Shown here: piece after piece, positions 5,449 through 6,239 of the stretch
Numbering within the stretch: the stretch's first letter is position 1
Layout: each line of letters starts with the position of its first letter
Assembly (NCBI GenBank): GCA_013205645.1
Contig: JABMMH010000305.1
Location: 1-6,239, forward strand
DNA length: 6,239 bases
From: Polaromonas sp.
Lineage (GTDB): Bacteria > Pseudomonadota > Gammaproteobacteria > Burkholderiales > Burkholderiaceae_C
Direction of reading: 5' to 3'
The notes under the pieces: model-generated
Databases searched by the model: none
Told to the model about the DNA's origin: nothing
Seen by the model: only the letters and a program-made list of their open reading frames with translations
Translations under genes and position numbers: made by a program

Positions 5449-6239
5449 TCACTCATAGCCGAATGTTTTAACGCGCGCATCATCATCAGCCCAACCTGAA
5501 CGGACCTTGACCCAGATCTCCAGAAAGACTTTGCCGCCGGTCAAGGTCTCAAGCTCATGCCGCGCTTCGGTGCCTATGCGTTTGAGCTTTTCGCCCTTCT
5601 CGCCAATGATCATGCCCTTGTGTCCGTCGCGTTCGACCACGATGGTGGCGGCGACGCGGCGCAAATTGCCCTCTTCTTCGTACTTGTCGATAATGACGGT
5701 CGAGGTGTAGGGCAACTCGTCACCGGTCAAACGAAAGAGTTTTTCGCGGATGATTTCTGCCGCCATGAAACGGTCGCTGCGGTCGGTCAGCTCTTCCGCG
5801 CCGTACATCCACGGCTGCTCGGGCAGGTACTTGTCGCAAATGCCAAACAGGCGCTCAACGTCACGCGCGTTGTTGGCCGACATCGGCACGAACTCAGCGA
5901 AGTTGTGGCGCTCCTGCATCTCCTTGAGCCACGGTGCAATTTCAGCGCGCCGGTGGATCAGGTCAAACTTATTCGCCAGCAAGATGGCGGGCGTGTTGGC
6001 TGGCAACAAAGACAAAACCTTGGCATCCGCCTGATTGAACTGACCCGCTTCGACCACGAAAACGATCAGATCAACGTCATTGACAGCGCCCACCACGGTG
6101 CGGTTCAAGGAACGGTTCAAAGCATTGCTGTGGCGGGTTTGAAAGCCCGGCGTATCGACAAACACATACTGCGTGGGGCCCACCGTGCGCATGCCGGTGA
6201 TGCGGTGACGCGTGGTTTGCGCCTTGCGTGAGGTGATGC
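5449..6239 (-). CDS. era: GTPase Era, N-terminus outside window
   Basis: Era is an essential GTPase that binds the 3' end of 16S rRNA and assists 30S subunit maturation. The frame is open to the window edge, so 262 residues are visible out of about 300; the P-loop (G1) lies beyond base 6239. Visible in order: the switch region SRKAQTTRHRI (6231-6199), G3 DTPG (6156-6145), G4 NKFD (5973-5962), G5 SANN (from 5880), and the C-terminal KH domain with its GxxG loop IIGEKGEKLKRIG (GEKG at 5604-5593), followed by the conserved end LEIWVKVRSGWADDD. An ATG at 6192 is internal: upstream codons in the same frame encode conserved Era sequence. Gene order predicts rnc immediately upstream, beyond the window. 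It is the first visible gene of the operon and is followed after 9 bases by recO. Confidence 0.97.
   Translation of the reverse strand, partial: ITSRKAQTTRHRITGMRTVGPTQYVFVDTPGFQTRHSNALNRSLNRTVVGAVNDVDLIVFVVEAGQFNQADAKVLSLLPANTPAILLANKFDLIHRRAEIAPWLKEMQERHNFAEFVPMSANNARDVERLFGICDKYLPEQPWMYGAEELTDRSDRFMAAEIIREKLFRLTGDELPYTSTVIIDKYEEEGNLRRVAATIVVERDGHKGMIIGEKGEKLKRIGTEARHELETLTGGKVFLEIWVKVRSGWADDDARVKTFGYE

Noticed and set aside
5449..6192. era starting at the ATG at 6192
   Set aside because: Upstream in-frame codons encode ITSRKAQTTRHRITG, the conserved Era switch region, so the gene continues beyond the window edge.
2578..6231. Four long plus-strand frames (2578-3390, 3578-4687, 4831-5499, 5557-6231) running antisense through nagZ, acpS/pdxJ, recO and era
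   Set aside because: Each is codon-aligned with the minus-strand gene it mainly overlaps (nagZ, pdxJ, recO, era). Antisense stops then need TTA, CTA or TCA sense codons, which are rare in a GC-rich genome, so long shadow frames are expected. The translations show no recognisable domain, while the minus-strand products are clear housekeeping proteins.

Overview
This window is a stretch of ordinary bacterial chromosome. The genes and their order point to a betaproteobacterium, most likely of the Comamonadaceae (Rhodoferax, Polaromonas or Acidovorax type). That placement rests on remembered protein similarity and GC-rich codon use; no search was run. I see no mobile element, CRISPR array, tRNA, rRNA, integrase or phage gene, and no sign of recent transfer.

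Left part, plus strand (1-2119). The window opens inside lysS (class II lysyl-tRNA synthetase), of which only the C-terminal part with motif 3 is present. A TTGA stop/start overlap leads into a small YgjP-type zinc metalloprotein gene. A 131-base gap follows, with a weak promoter candidate and a 12-base perfect palindrome but no clear terminator. Next is a gene for a membrane-bound predicted metal-dependent hydrolase of the DUF457/YdjM type (1109-2119).

Right part, minus strand (2170-6239). Read from right to left this is a compact operon: era (5' end cut by the window edge), recO, pdxJ, acpS and nagZ. Gaps are 9 bases (era-recO), 23 bases (recO-pdxJ), a 4-base ATGA overlap (pdxJ-acpS) and 47 bases (acpS-nagZ). 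It is the classic rnc-era-recO-pdxJ-acpS cluster with nagZ added at the end; rnc would be expected just past base 6239. The products serve ribosome assembly (Era), recombinational repair (RecO), vitamin B6 synthesis (PdxJ), acyl carrier protein activation (AcpS) and peptidoglycan recycling (NagZ). The two halves converge on a 50-base gap (2120-2169) without a recognisable rho-independent terminator.

I did not find a new biological system. The points most worth a second look are the alternative PdxJ sequence subtype with a roughly 59-residue N-terminal extension, the same-frame era/recO junction with a GTG start, a perfect 22-base palindrome inside acpS, and the uncertain non-ATG start of the YgjP-like gene.
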